A stretch of 61,282 nucleotides of DNA from VRUE01 sp963748075 (GCA_963748075.1 CAVVHQ010000006.1:1-61282); one strand, 5' to 3'. Positions 17,344-26,427 are shown, numbered from the stretch's first letter. Notes: generated from the letters alone by a model not told the origin. Program-made: numbers and translations.

Positions 17344-17769
17344 CTATCGTCGGCGATCGGCGCTTTGCGCCTTCGAGGTTCGCGCGCCCTCCTTCGCCAG
17401 CTCGTCGGCAACTCCGTTCTGCTCCCTGGGAATCCGAGCGAACGTGACCCGCCCTGGATACCGGGCCACCTGCGCTTCAACCTCCTCCTTGAGCTGGATC
17501 AGGTGCTCGGCTCGCGCACGCGATGCCCCAGAGAGGTGGCCGAAGACCACCGGCGAGTCCATCCGCACGTGAGCCGTCGTCGCGCCCGCGTCGGCCGCGG
17601 CCCGCAGCGCGTTCCGAGCCGCCTTGTACTCGGCAACGTTGTTCGTCGCGTCGCCGAGCGCTTCCGAGCCGAGCAAGCGCACGCCGCCCACGCCCACGAC
17701 GACGTACCCTGCCCCGGCGGGGCCGCCGTTCGGCATGGCAGCGCCGTCGGTCCAGATGTAGACCTTCAT
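17344..17769 (-). CDS. RNase HI-type ribonuclease
   Basis: A 141-residue protein with the four acidic catalytic residues of type I RNase H: Asp in IWTDGAA, Glu in NNVAEYKAA, Asp in VRMDSPVV and Asp in NGVADELA. RNase HI removes RNA from RNA-DNA hybrids. ATG at 17769 is taken, as relatives begin MKVYIWTDG; an ATG four codons upstream is also possible. It is short and lacks the basic handle, like the archaeal and Bacillus YpdQ type. Confidence 0.85.
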   Translation of the reverse strand: MKVYIWTDGAAMPNGGPAGAGYVVVGVGGVRLLGSEALGDATNNVAEYKAARNALRAAADAGATTAHVRMDSPVVFGHLSGASRARAEHLIQLKEEVEAQVARYPGRVTFARIPREQNGVADELAKEGARTSKAQSADRRR

Positions 17770-17781
17770 CTCTGTGTCCAC

Positions 17782-18009
17782 TCGATCGTCACGCGGTCGG
17801 GGCGGAAACTACCGGTAGGGCTCAGGGGACGTCTTGCGCGCCTGAGGAGATGCTCGCTTTCGTGTGATTGCGAGTGTGTCGACGATGAGTCGCGACATGC
17901 TCGCAAAGGACGAGCCGCAGCGGTCTCCGCGACGCTCCGCGAGCTCCTGCTCTCGCAAGGCGAAGCGGAAGCGCCATCCGGGCGCTCCCGCTCCCGCCGC
18001 GTCGGCTGG
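17782..18009. other. Non-coding gap with decayed 33-mer
   Basis: No gene is seen. Bases 17856-17887 match the exact 33-bp repeat found at 19604 and 24306 at 26 of 32 positions, and all six differences are GC-to-AT transitions. This points to a decayed copy. Confidence 0.5.
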
Positions 18010-18711
18010 TTAGAGCCGCAGGCCGGCGCTGGCTGGCATCATCGGCGCTCGCCTCGTATGAACGGCCGCGATGATCTCCTCGGTGTCGATGCCCTGCAGG
18101 TAGATGCTGGTCGTGCCGAGGTTGGCGTGCCCCAGCTGCCGCTGGATGATGTTGAGCGGCACGCCCTCGCGGGCCAGCTCAAGCGCATGCGCATGACGGA
18201 GCTGGTGCGGTGCGAACCGGCGCCTCACCCCCGCTCGGGCGGCGAGGTTGCGAAACTCGACCCGGACCCCGGCGGCAGACCAGGGCCGACCGCGCGTCGG
18301 TCCGTCGATCACGCAGAGCAGCGGGCCGACCGGCAGCCGCTCACGCTCGGCCATCCAGGGGCGGAGCTGCTCGAAGCCCCACTCGTCCATGCCGACCTCC
18401 CTCCGGCGCCCGCCCTTGCCGCGGCGGACGAGGATCGAGCCACGGTGTGGGTCGAGATCGCGCTCGCTGAGCGCGAGCGCCTCCTGGATGCGAAGCCCGC
18501 CGCGCCAGAGGACGACGATCAAGGCACGCAGGCGAGCGCCGTGTCGATCAGCTCCGACCTGGCGCATCACGGCGACGATCTCCTCGACCGTTGGCGGGTC
18601 GGCGGGGTAGCGCCTCCCCTTGTTGCGTGGTGATCGTCCGACGTGGTAGCCGGGCATCGTCGCCGGCGAGCGGCGGCGTCCGGCGGAGTCGAGAACAGTG
18701 GATTCGGTCAT
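18010..18711 (-). CDS. Tyrosine recombinase/integrase (XerC/D-like, short)
   Basis: A 233-residue phage-integrase-family protein with the full catalytic set: Arg in GGLRIQEALAL, Lys in GKGGRRREV, His and Arg in HQLRHAHALEL, His in LGHANLGTTSIY and the nucleophilic Tyr in the same block. The N-terminal core-binding (SAM-like) domain is reduced to a short segment. The start is set by an excellent GGAGGAGG site just before the ATG. It follows a toxin-antitoxin pair on the same strand, so it may be part of one mobile or stabilised module. Confidence 0.88.
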   Translation of the reverse strand: MTESTVLDSAGRRRSPATMPGYHVGRSPRNKGRRYPADPPTVEEIVAVMRQVGADRHGARLRALIVVLWRGGLRIQEALALSERDLDPHRGSILVRRGKGGRRREVGMDEWGFEQLRPWMAERERLPVGPLLCVIDGPTRGRPWSAAGVRVEFRNLAARAGVRRRFAPHQLRHAHALELAREGVPLNIIQRQLGHANLGTTSIYLQGIDTEEIIAAVHTRRAPMMPASAGLRL

Positions 18712-18788
18712 GGGATCCTCCTCCCAAGAAGACAGCGAATACCCCACTGCACTATCAGGACGGACCAGCAACCGACGAGCGAGCTGAG

Positions 18789-19199
18789 CTACGCGATAGG
18801 CCGCATTGCGTCGCGCACCGACGGCGCAAGCTGCTGGGGCGTAGTCCCGGAGCTGAAGCTGAGGATCCAGTCGGCGAGCTCGGGATCGGGCGCTTCGACC
18901 CGGTAGCCGTTCAGCTCGAGGAACGTCAACATCGCGACGAGCGCCAGGCGCTTGTTCGCGTCGACGAACGCCTGGCTCTCGGCGATGCCGTGCGCCAGGA
19001 CGGCGGCCTGCAACGCGAGATCGGCGTCTTCGTAGTCGGCGTAGCTGCGCGGCCGAGCAAGAGCGCCCTCGAGAGTTCCCTGATCGCGAAGCTGATCGGC
19101 GGCCTGCGCGGGCGTTCCTCCGATGATCGCCGCATACAGCTCGAGCGCGTCGACGAGCTCCAGGTAGATCGGCTCGCCCGTGCCTTCCACCTCGGACAC
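18789..19199 (-). CDS. Doc-type (Fic fold) toxin
   Basis: A 136-residue protein of the death-on-curing family: YLELVDALELYAAIIGG at the N-terminus and the Fic loop ESQAFVDANKRLAL. Doc toxins phosphorylate EF-Tu. In the canonical HxFx(D/N)ANKR loop the histidine is replaced here by Gln (QAFVDANKR), as in some family members, so activity is not guaranteed. It starts with GTG seven bases after the antitoxin gene. Confidence 0.85.
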   Translation of the reverse strand: MSEVEGTGEPIYLELVDALELYAAIIGGTPAQAADQLRDQGTLEGALARPRSYADYEDADLALQAAVLAHGIAESQAFVDANKRLALVAMLTFLELNGYRVEAPDPELADWILSFSSGTTPQQLAPSVRDAMRPIA

Positions 19200-19206
19200 C
19201 GGCGAT

Positions 19207-19461
19207 CTACTGTGGAGTTGACTTGGAGTCTGGGTCGTGCTCGGCGAGGATCTTCAACGCCTCGGGGTGCTCGGCGACCACGCGCTCGCCGATCGTGCGG
19301 ATCCGCTCCCGCAGCTGCTCGGTTGGCAAGATCCGAAGCTCGCCCCCGTCGAGCTCCTCGACCAGCACGGAGGTGCCCGGGGCATAACCGTGGGACTCGA
19401 ACTCGCGGGGGATCGAAACCACGTTGCTGTTACCGACCCGGCGAACCTTGACAATCTTCAT
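19207..19461 (-). CDS. AbrB/SpoVT/MazE-type antitoxin
   Basis: An 84-residue protein with a swapped-hairpin DNA-binding domain at the N-terminus (MKIVKVRRVGNSNVVSIPRE) and an acidic C-terminal tail that would neutralise the toxin. The ATG directly before MKIVKVRR is chosen, since AbrB domains begin at the N-terminus. It is the first gene of antitoxin-toxin-recombinase and would be expected to autorepress this operon. Confidence 0.85.
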   Translation of the reverse strand: MKIVKVRRVGNSNVVSIPREFESHGYAPGTSVLVEELDGGELRILPTEQLRERIRTIGERVVAEHPEALKILAEHDPDSKSTPQ

Positions 19462-19603
19462 GGTGCCAGTATACACGGGGATATCCCGAGACTTCGGCGC
19501 CACGCGGCCTCCTGGATCCGCCAGGTAGAGCGAAGGCCTCGGATCCCAAGCCTGAGCCGAGGCCACCTGAGCGCGTGTCGTCCGAAGGGGGAGCGCTGAG
19601 CGG

Positions 19604-19636
19604 GCATCGCCGACGCGCTCGCAACCACGCGGAAGC
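19604..19636 (+). repeat. 33-bp inverted-repeat partner A
   Basis: This 33-bp sequence (starting GCATCGCCGACGCGCTCGCA) is identical to the reverse complement of 24306-24338. A decayed relative lies at 17856-17887. It lies just before the alpha/beta hydrolase gene. Confidence 0.85.
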
Positions 19637-19670
19637 GACAGCGCTGCCGGGGGCGTAAGCTCGCCCGATC

Positions 19671-20570
19671 GTGCTGGATGGCCTGCCGTCCGTTCCGGGG
19701 GTCGATCACGAGGTCGTCGAGACCTCCCGGCTACGCATGCACGTCGCTAGAGCCGGAGAGCAGGGCCCGCCGCTCGTTCTCCTCCATGGCTGGCCACAAC
19801 ACTGGTATGCCTGGCGTCACGTCATTCCGCGCTTTGCCGAGCGCTATCAGGTCATCTGCCCCGATCTGCGCGGGCTCGGCTGGACGGAGGCGCCCCCCGG
19901 CGGCTACAGCGATGAGAGCCTGGCAAGCGACGTGCTGGCGCTGCTCGATGCCCTCGAGTTGCCGCGGGTGTTTCTGATCGGCCACGACTGGGGTTTGCAA
20001 GCGGGAATCCGGCTCTGCCTGCGCGAGCCCGACCGAGTCGAGCGCTTCGTCGCGCTCAACGACGTGCACCCGTGGTCGCGCCCGTCACTCAGGGACGCCC
20101 TAGACGTGTGGCGCTTCTGGTACATCTGCGCCTTGGCGGCACCGGCGACAGGAGGCTGGCTCTTGCGAAGCCGACCCGGTTTTGTCCGGCTGTTGATCAG
20201 AAGCTGGAGCGCGCGGAACGTGTGGACCGAGCAGGAGCTCGACGCATTCGCGGAGCGGCTCAGCGAGCCTGAACGTGCCCGCGCAAGCGTCCAGTACTAC
20301 AGGACCTTGCTACGCGAGCTCCCCTTGGTCGGAGGCCGATACCGCGATCGCACTCTCCGCACGCCCACCCTGCTTCTCTTTGGTGCCGACGACGGGGTTG
20401 TTCGCCCACACCAGCTCGGTGGATATGAGGGGCACGCGAACGACATGCGCGTGGAGTTGATTCCCGGAGTGGGACATTTCACCGCCGAGGAGGCATCCAA
20501 CCTAGTTGTGGATCGCGCGATCGAACACTTCCACCCTCCAGTTTCAGCCGCGCAGCACTCGGAGCCCTGA
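19671..20570 (+). CDS. Alpha/beta hydrolase, epoxide hydrolase/haloalkane dehalogenase group
   Basis: A 299-residue alpha/beta hydrolase. The oxyanion-hole motif HGWPQ, the nucleophile elbow IGHDWG with Asp instead of Ser, and the C-terminal acid/base region (GADDGVV, GVGHF) place it with epoxide hydrolases and dehalogenases rather than esterases. The lid domain lies around residues 130-220. The GTG start is used. It is monocistronic, between the toxin-antitoxin module and a secreted protein. Substrate cannot be inferred. Confidence 0.82.
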   Translation: MLDGLPSVPGVDHEVVETSRLRMHVARAGEQGPPLVLLHGWPQHWYAWRHVIPRFAERYQVICPDLRGLGWTEAPPGGYSDESLASDVLALLDALELPRVFLIGHDWGLQAGIRLCLREPDRVERFVALNDVHPWSRPSLRDALDVWRFWYICALAAPATGGWLLRSRPGFVRLLIRSWSARNVWTEQELDAFAERLSEPERARASVQYYRTLLRELPLVGGRYRDRTLRTPTLLLFGADDGVVRPHQLGGYEGHANDMRVELIPGVGHFTAEEASNLVVDRAIEHFHPPVSAAQHSEP

Positions 20571-20874
20571 CCTCGGTGTGCTGCATTGCGGTTGCGCGAT
20601 TTGCGAGCGCCTGCTGACCGGGCCGTAAGACGCCCGCCCCGGACGAGAAGGATGCGTCGGGCGCTGATCGCATCGCGCTCCCATGTGGCGCGCGCGGCAT
20701 CGTTCGACGCCTTGCCGGTCCCCACTCGATAAGTTAGTTGCTTCGCAGGGCCGCGCTGCCCTCGGCGGTCAGCGGTTGGCCTTGCTTGCGCTGTATCGCT
20801 TTCGCGGGGTAGCGGGCTCCATGCGCTCACAATACCCCCGAGGCAATAATGTCAAGTCGACGGTTGAAACAGGT
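20571..20874. other. Intergenic stretch without a gene
   Basis: No convincing gene is seen. Bases 20592-20611 (TTGCGCGATTTGCGAGCGCC) are, in inverted orientation, nearly identical to 23609-23628 (18 of 18 in the core) and similar to 23657-23678. The right part (from about 20820) looks less GC-rich than the surroundings. Confidence 0.5.
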
Positions 20875-21525
20875 TCAAGCTCGACCCGCGAAGGGCCGAT
20901 ACCGGAACGAGTCCCCCAGGGCGTTCGTAAATGTGTAGACGTTGTGTCTCTTGGACACGTGAAAGACAGCCAGAACGGGGAATTGATCGGTATAGATAAA
21001 GTGACGACTGACAGAGCGAAGCCGCTTGTGCGATCTGATCTTCGGCCACGCCTGAAATTCGATGATATCTCGGTCGGTGTAGACATTATTGGGCTGTAGG
21101 GGCTGTCCCCTACCGCAATCATCATTGGAGAACAGCTTGCCGGGGGCTCTCGTCCCAAGCTTGCACCTCTTCCATCTGCGTTGCCAGGCCGTGTGGCTGT
21201 AGAGTCTGACCGAAAGTCCGGTCCCAGCGACGAGATCTATAGTCACAGACCCTTCCGCCAGGTTCCAGGTCCTTTCACCGGTAGTGAACTCCACGAAACA
21301 GTACGAAATCGGCCCTTCCGGCGAGTGTTCGCTGCTGCTGCACACGTTCCCCTCCTTAGAGGGAATCTGTGCATTGGGAAATTCTTCGGCGAGCTTTGCC
21401 TTGAACACGGCGGATTTCCCCTTCAAGGTGAACGATTGAAATAGCGCAGGGTTAGCCGCCGCCCCTCCGGTCAAGGCCAGCGCGGCGGATGTCAGGAGGG
21501 AGAGGAGCAGAGCGGTGCGTTTCAT
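20875..21525 (-). CDS. Secreted hypothetical protein
   Basis: A 216-residue protein with a clear signal peptide (MKRTALLLSLLTSAALAL, cleavage near GGAAANP). The mature part is mostly beta-like, with several cysteines (NVCSSSEHS, YCFVEF, RCKLG, NDDCGRG) that could form disulfides outside the cell. Codon use contains more AT-rich codons than neighbours by eye, suggesting recent acquisition. I do not recognise a family. Confidence 0.6.
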   Translation of the reverse strand: MKRTALLLSLLTSAALALTGGAAANPALFQSFTLKGKSAVFKAKLAEEFPNAQIPSKEGNVCSSSEHSPEGPISYCFVEFTTGERTWNLAEGSVTIDLVAGTGLSVRLYSHTAWQRRWKRCKLGTRAPGKLFSNDDCGRGQPLQPNNVYTDRDIIEFQAWPKIRSHKRLRSVSRHFIYTDQFPVLAVFHVSKRHNVYTFTNALGDSFRYRPFAGRA

Positions 21526-21761
21526 GCCGCGTGACAGTCTACCTTCAAGCGCGACCCGCGCGCGGGCTACGTCCCGCCACGCATCTGGAGGGTCATATCG
21601 GGAGCCAAGACAAGTGGCCCCGGTGCCCGCGGCGGCGGCAATGGTCGCCACTACTCGCCTTCCCTGTCGTCGTGGCTCAGCTGTAGCGCAGATGGCAGCG
21701 CCGGCGCGGACTTTCCCCCCGTCCGGGCGCGTTTGCGTGCCCAAAGCGACTTGGGTTTCGA

Positions 21762-23334
21762 TCAGCCCCTAATCAAATCCGACGCCCGCTCCGCTATCGC
21801 CATCGTCGGCGCATTGGTGTTGCCGCTCGGTACGGAGGGCATCACGGAGGCGTCGACCACTCGCAGCCCCTCGACTCCACGTACCCGGAGCTCGGGGTCG
21901 ACGACTGCATCCTCGTCCGAGCCCATCCGACAGGTTCCGACCGGGTGGTAGACGAGCTCAACCCGGCTCCGCAGGTCCGCCTCCAGGTCCTCGTCGCTGT
22001 CGAGGTCCCTGCCGGGGAGGAGCTCGCGGCCCAGCGACCCCGGCGAGCGGACGCGCGGCGGCGACCTCGCGCGCCAGCCTCATCCCGGCGAGCAGCGTCG
22101 CGACGTCCTCCGGCTCGGCCAGCGAGTTGGTCAGGATGCTCGGCTTCTCGGTCGGGTCGGCGGAGCGAAGCCGAACCCGACCGCGACTGAGGGGGCGGAG
22201 GAGCGTCGGCGCCACGTCAGGGCGTGGCCGTCGTAGCGCTGGAACCCGTGTTCGGCCAGGTAGCCGGGGGCGAAGTGGAACTGGAGATCCGGGTGGGCGA
22301 GGCCCGGCCGGTGCGTACGAAGGCGAGCGCCTCGCACGAAGGTGCTCGTCAGCGGGCCGGTGCGACGCAGCAGGTACTCGAGCCGGCCTTCGTCATCTCG
22401 CCCGGGGCGGGGCGCAGGGATCCGCCCCCGGGAACGTCCCACGCGCAGCTGATGATCGGGTGGTCCTGGAGGTTCGCGCCGACGCTCGGGCAGATCGCTC
22501 GCGACCGGGATCCCCAGCTCACGCAGCTGCTCGGCGGGTCCCGACCCCCGAGAGCATCAGCAGCTGTGGGGAGCCCAGGGTGCCGGCGGCGAGGATCACC
22601 TCACCGCCTCGGGCAAGCCCTCGCGGCGCCGCCGCGCGGTAGCGCACGCCGCCGGCGCGCCCGCCGGCGACCTCCACCCGCAGCACCTGGGCGCCGGTAA
22701 GGAGGTCAGGTTCTGGCGGCCGCAGCGCGGGGCGCAGGTAGGCGTCGGCGGCGCTCCAGCGCCTGCCCCTGCGCTGGGTGACCTGCGACAGCGCGGCGCC
22801 GTCCTGCTCGGGGCCGTTGTAGTCCGTCGATGCGGGGGATCCCGGCCTCGTCGCAGGCGGCGAGGAAGCGGCCGGTCAGCTGCCGGGGCGAGCGCTCGTC
22901 CTCGACCCGCAGCGGGCCGCCCGTCGCGTGGTGCTCTGACTCTCCCCGCTGGTTGTCCTCGGAGCGCAGGAAGTAGGGGCGCATGTCATCCCAGCCCCAC
23001 CCGGGCGCCCGCTTCGGCGCGCCCAGCCGTCGTAGTCGGCGGGTGACCGCGCACGTAGAGCATCGCGTTCATCGAGCTCGAGCCGCCGAGCGCACTTGCC
23101 GCGCGGCATGTAGAGGGAGCGCTCCGTCGCAGTGCGGCTCGGGCTCGGTGTTGTAGTCCCAGTCCAGCTGGGTGCGGAACTGCTTGGCGAAGGCCGCGGG
23201 GATCTTGATCTTGGGGCTGCCGGTCGCGGCCTCCCGCCTCGATCAGCAGGACCCTGGTGGCCGGAGTCCTCGCTGAGTCGGGCGGCGAGCACGCACCCAG
23301 CCGATCCCGCCCCGACGATCACGTAGTCATGCAT
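21762..23334 (-). pseudogene. GMC-family FAD oxidoreductase (choline dehydrogenase-like), multiply frameshifted
   Basis: The N-terminus carries the FAD motif YVIVGAGSAGCVLAARLSED and the C-terminus the GMC signature (VYHPVGTCRMGSDEDAV, then RVVDASVMPSVPSGNTNAP). Between them recognisable GMC segments alternate among all three frames (for example DMRPYFLRSEDN, ILAAGTLGSPQLLMLSG). I count at least six frame changes, mostly explained by single extra bases. Undisrupted it would be about 520 residues. It is either a decaying pseudogene or a stretch of poor sequence; internal stop codons are few, which argues for a recent origin. Confidence 0.85.
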
Positions 23335-23700
23335 GCTGGATCACTCCTTGCCTAGTCGACGCCTCCCGGGAGCGGGACCATAACCGTCGAGCGAGTCGAG
23401 GATCGCGGCGGTATCGAAAAGGGACCTCGGAGGAGACGGACTTTGGCCCATCACCGGACCTTGGTCTGGCATCAGTTTGGGCCGATCCCAATCGTGGGTT
23501 CTGGCTCAGGCGCCGTTAGCTGAGCCGCATGATCGACGACTGCGAGCCGGCAATCAGCGGATACGGCATGCTTATCGTCCAAGGCGGGCGTCTGGGTGAC
23601 GCTCAGCGGGCGCTCGCAAATCGCGCGAAGCGAGCCCCCTACGAGCAGATCGGCGGGTGCTCGCAAAATCGCGCAAAGCAGCAGTGTTTCTACGGCCGGA
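23335..23700. other. Intergenic stretch with short repeats
   Basis: No gene is seen. It contains two direct, slightly different copies of a GCTCGCAAATCGCGC motif (23609-23628 and 23657-23678), which also occurs inverted at 20592-20611. Confidence 0.5.
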
Positions 23701-24148
23701 CTAGGACACGTAGGCCTTGCGCACCATGGCGGCCGTCCATCGGTTCGTGCCGTGGGCCGGGGGGACATCCTTCCGGTTCAGGGTCTCGGCGATCTCGGCG
23801 AGGGACTTGCCTTTCGCGAGCAGCGTCCGGATCTGCTTCCGCCATCCATAGTCCCGCTTGTTGCACTCAGATGTGGGACAGTCGAACGTTCTCGGGGACG
23901 AGGTGCCCGCCGGCCGACTTGAGGATCGGGTAGTGGTCGGGCGAGGGCGCCCACTTGGTGCGCGGCGTCGTGACCGGATCGAACGCGCCGCGTCCCTTGT
24001 GGTGGTAGCACTGCGGCATCTCGCACTTCAGGGCGAGGAGCTGGCCGCGCTCGGCCATCTGCACGAGGACACCCTTCACACCAAGCTCGCGGAGCTGGTC
24101 CGCGACTGAGCTATCCGCGCTGCCGGCGCCAGCTGCTGCCTTCGCCAT
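23701..24148 (-). pseudogene. HNH-like zinc-finger endonuclease-family protein, single frameshift
   Basis: Translation from the ATG at 24148 (after an AAAGGTGA site) gives MAKAAAGAG and then LALKCEMPQCYHHKGRGAFD, WAPSPDHYPILKSAGGHLVP and ENVRLSHI before a stop. Shifting one base there continues as ECNKRDYGWRKQIRTLLAKG and the tail NRWTAAMVRKAYVS. Together these make an HNH-type metal site (H-x-N-x-C pattern) plus a recombinase-like C-terminal motif, as in an actinobacterial family usually labelled HNH endonuclease. One extra T in CATCTGAG explains the break. It may be a real mutation or a sequence error. Confidence 0.65.
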
Positions 24149-24556
24149 CGAGTCACCTTTCTCGTGTAGTCGCCCTATTGGGCTTCGTGCATACATTACG
24201 TAGAGCGTCGCTTCGGCGACTGACGACGTCGCCACCCAAACCTTCGGCCGTCCAGTATCCCCCAGGCGATCCCATCGGAATGTCGCTCTCCTCGACGTAG
24301 CTACTGCTTCCGCGTGGTTGCGAGCGCGTCGGCGATGCCGCCCGCGCTCCCGCTTTGGACGAAAAGCGGCATGGCGACTACCGCCCCGGGGCAGATCAGC
24401 TCGACGCTGGGCCGAGGCGTGCATAGGGACGCCCCCGGCGTCGGATGAGGATGTCCGCTCCGGCTGCCGCGCGTTCCATGTAGTAGCCGAAGTGGTTGCG
24501 GAACTTGTGGGCGCCGACCTCCTCCATTTGCGCCTCGGCCTGGTCGTCGCGACGAA
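24149..24556. other. Intergenic stretch between HNH-like gene and tRNA
   Basis: No gene is seen. It contains one arm of the 33-bp inverted repeat (24306-24338). The run of residues around that repeat (GIADALATTRKQ-stop on the minus strand) hints that the repeat may be the coding tail of a lost gene. Confidence 0.4.
24306..24338 (-). repeat. 33-bp inverted-repeat partner B
   Basis: Exact reverse complement of 19604-19636. Together they bracket 4.7 kb holding the hydrolase, the secreted protein, the broken GMC gene and the HNH-like gene. Confidence 0.85.
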
Positions 24557-24629
24557 TGGAGCTGGGGGGACTCGAACCCCCGGCCTCCGGTATGCCATAC
24601 CGGCGCTCTTCCAGCTGAGCTACAGCCCC
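24557..24629 (-). tRNA. tRNA-Ala (anticodon GGC)
   Basis: A complete cloverleaf on the minus strand. Acceptor GGGGCTG pairs with CAGCTCC, the D-arm is TAGCTCAGCTGGAAGAGC, the anticodon stem CCGGT/ACCGG encloses ATGGCAT (GGC anticodon), and the T-arm is GGGGGTTCGAGTCCCCC. The discriminator is A and CCA is not encoded. It marks the boundary between the accessory region and the housekeeping operon. Confidence 0.97.
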
Positions 24630-24687
24630 AGGACGCGCCCGCCAGTGTAACTCGGCGGTTCCGCCTGGCCGGGCCGGGCGGGCGCCG

Positions 24688-25416
24688 TTACGCAGCGTGC
24701 TGTTCGGGGCCCTGGTCCTCGTCGAGGTCGAGGATCAGCTCGTCGCCGGCGGCGTGACGGATGTGGAACTCGAAGGGGGCGCCCTCTTCCAGCTCGCGCA
24801 GCCGGTCGACTGGGTCGTCGAGACGCATCGAGAGAGTCGCGCGGCCCTCGGAGAAGCGCTCCACCGAGATCTCCGAGGCGCCGAGGCTGCCGATCGCGTC
24901 CTCGAAGCCGACCAGCTGGGAGAAGTCGCCGAGCGGCCCGATCTCCAGCTTGACCCGCCGGTCCTCGCCGCCGCCCGCGGCGGGCTCGGTCGACGCGACG
25001 CCGCTGTCCGCGTCGGAGTGAGCGTCGGCCAGCTCCTGAGTGCGGCGGCTCACCTCGACCGCCTCGCGCAGCGCCTTCATCCGGATCCGCGTCGCCTGGC
25101 CCCGCGCCTGCTGCTGGATCTCCTCGAGCCGCGCCGAGACCGACCGCAGCGAGGCGATGCTGCGGTCGTGCCGCTCGTTGGCCTCCCGCAGGCGCTCGCC
25201 GAGGCTGCGAATCTCCCGCTCGCGCTCGATCACCATGCCCGCGAGGGACGTCGACTCCTGCTCCGCCCCGGCAGCCGCCTCCGAAGCGTCGCGAGCCCGC
25301 TCGATCGCCTCCTCGGTGTCGCGCTCCAGCGCCCAGATCTGCGCCTCGCGCAGGGAGATCGCCGCATCGACGTCCGCGCGCCGGTAGCCGAGCAGCGCCC
25401 TCTTGAAGCTACCCAT
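24688..25416 (-). CDS. DivIVA-like coiled-coil protein
   Basis: A 242-residue protein. The N-terminus MGSFKRALLGYRRADVDAAI resembles the DivIVA/GpsB membrane-binding module (RGYDRDEVD-like). A coiled coil spans about residues 30-140 (long Glu/Arg heptads), followed by a C-terminal globular part of about 90 residues. The internal ATG at 25416 is preferred because it puts the DivIVA-like segment at the N-terminus; an ATG 11 codons upstream exists. It overlaps the end of rsfS. The C-terminal domain is not one I recognise. Confidence 0.6.
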   Translation of the reverse strand: MGSFKRALLGYRRADVDAAISLREAQIWALERDTEEAIERARDASEAAAGAEQESTSLAGMVIEREREIRSLGERLREANERHDRSIASLRSVSARLEEIQQQARGQATRIRMKALREAVEVSRRTQELADAHSDADSGVASTEPAAGGGEDRRVKLEIGPLGDFSQLVGFEDAIGSLGASEISVERFSEGRATLSMRLDDPVDRLRELEEGAPFEFHIRHAAGDELILDLDEDQGPEQHAA

Positions 25417-25810
25417 GCGCGGCACCGTAGAGGTGCCCTCGGACGCCATCTCGAGACAGCTGCAGCTCGAGCCGCGGCGCCTCGTGCCAGAGCTCCTCCA
25501 AGCGGTACCGCTGCCTGGCCTCGCCGGTGAACACGTGCAGGACCGCGTCGAGGTAGTCGAGGACGATCCAGCCGGCCGCCCCGTCGCCCTCCACCCCGCC
25601 GGGCAGCAGGCCGTGCTCCTGCTTCATCCGCAGCCTCACGTCGTCGACGATCGCCCGTGCCTGGCGCTCGTTGCGGGCTGTGCAGATCGCCAGGAAGTCG
25701 GTGTAGGAGGCGAGGTCGCGCATGTCGAGGACAACGATCTCGCTCGCCCCTTTCGCGTCGGCCAGCTCGGCCAGCTGCCGCGCCAGCGCCTCGGAGTCCA
25801 GCCCACTCAC
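25409..25810 (-). CDS. rsfS: Ribosomal silencing factor RsfS
   Basis: A 133-residue protein with the RsfS/Iojap fold: EIVVLDMRDLASYTDFLAIC, ARAIVDDVRLRM, GWIVLDYLDAVLHVF and the end RYRLEELWHEAP. RsfS binds ribosomal protein L14 and blocks subunit joining in starvation. The GTG start overlaps the nadD stop (GTGA). The nadD-rsfS order is very common and supports the call. Confidence 0.96.
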   Translation of the reverse strand: MSGLDSEALARQLAELADAKGASEIVVLDMRDLASYTDFLAICTARNERQARAIVDDVRLRMKQEHGLLPGGVEGDGAAGWIVLDYLDAVLHVFTGEARQRYRLEELWHEAPRLELQLSRDGVRGHLYGAAHG

Positions 25811-26427
25811 GTGTAGATCCCCTTCTCCTCGACGAACCGCGCCACCGCCTCGGGGACCAGGTAGCGAAGCGGCCTGCCGGCCGCGGCCCGCTCCCGCACC
25901 GCCGAGCTGGAGACGCCGAACTGCGGCATCTCGAGCATCGTCGTCCGGTTCTCGGCGTCGAGGCTGCGCAGCACCGCGCCGACGTCGGCGTCCGAGACGC
26001 CCGCCCGGCGCGCCACCGCCAACCGCGCCAGCTCGACCACGCGCCCGGGGTTGCGCCAGCTCTCCAGCCCGATCGCCGCGTCCGCGCCCATCACGAACAC
26101 CAGATCCGGTTCTCCCCTTTCCCGTGCAAGCAGCTCCAAGGTCTCATACGTATAGGACGGCCCGTCGCGTTCGACCTCGAGGGTGGAGACGCTGAAGCGC
26201 GGGTCGTCGGCGGCGGCGAGCCTGGTCATCGCAAGCCGCAGCTCCCGCCCGGGGTCGTCGAGGATCCGCTTGTGCGGCGCCTCGCCGGTCGGCACCAGAA
26301 CGACCTCGTCGAGGCCGAGCTGCCATAGCGCCTCCTGGGCGAGCGCCAGGTGGCCGAGATGGGGCGGGTTGAACGCCGAGCCGAGGACGCCGATGCCGGG
26401 GACCCCGGGCCCGGGCGCGCTACTCAC
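25807..26427 (-). CDS. nadD: Nicotinate-nucleotide adenylyltransferase
   Basis: A 206-residue enzyme that adenylates nicotinate mononucleotide in NAD synthesis. The nucleotidyltransferase motif GSAFNPPHLGHLALAQ (H-x-G-H) is at residues 16-31, and the second motif SSSAVRER is near residue 180. The GTG start overlaps the proA stop by eight bases. It is in the normal order proA-nadD-rsfS. Confidence 0.96.
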   Translation of the reverse strand: MSSAPGPGVPGIGVLGSAFNPPHLGHLALAQEALWQLGLDEVVLVPTGEAPHKRILDDPGRELRLAMTRLAAADDPRFSVSTLEVERDGPSYTYETLELLARERGEPDLVFVMGADAAIGLESWRNPGRVVELARLAVARRAGVSDADVGAVLRSLDAENRTTMLEMPQFGVSSSAVRERAAAGRPLRYLVPEAVARFVEEKGIYT

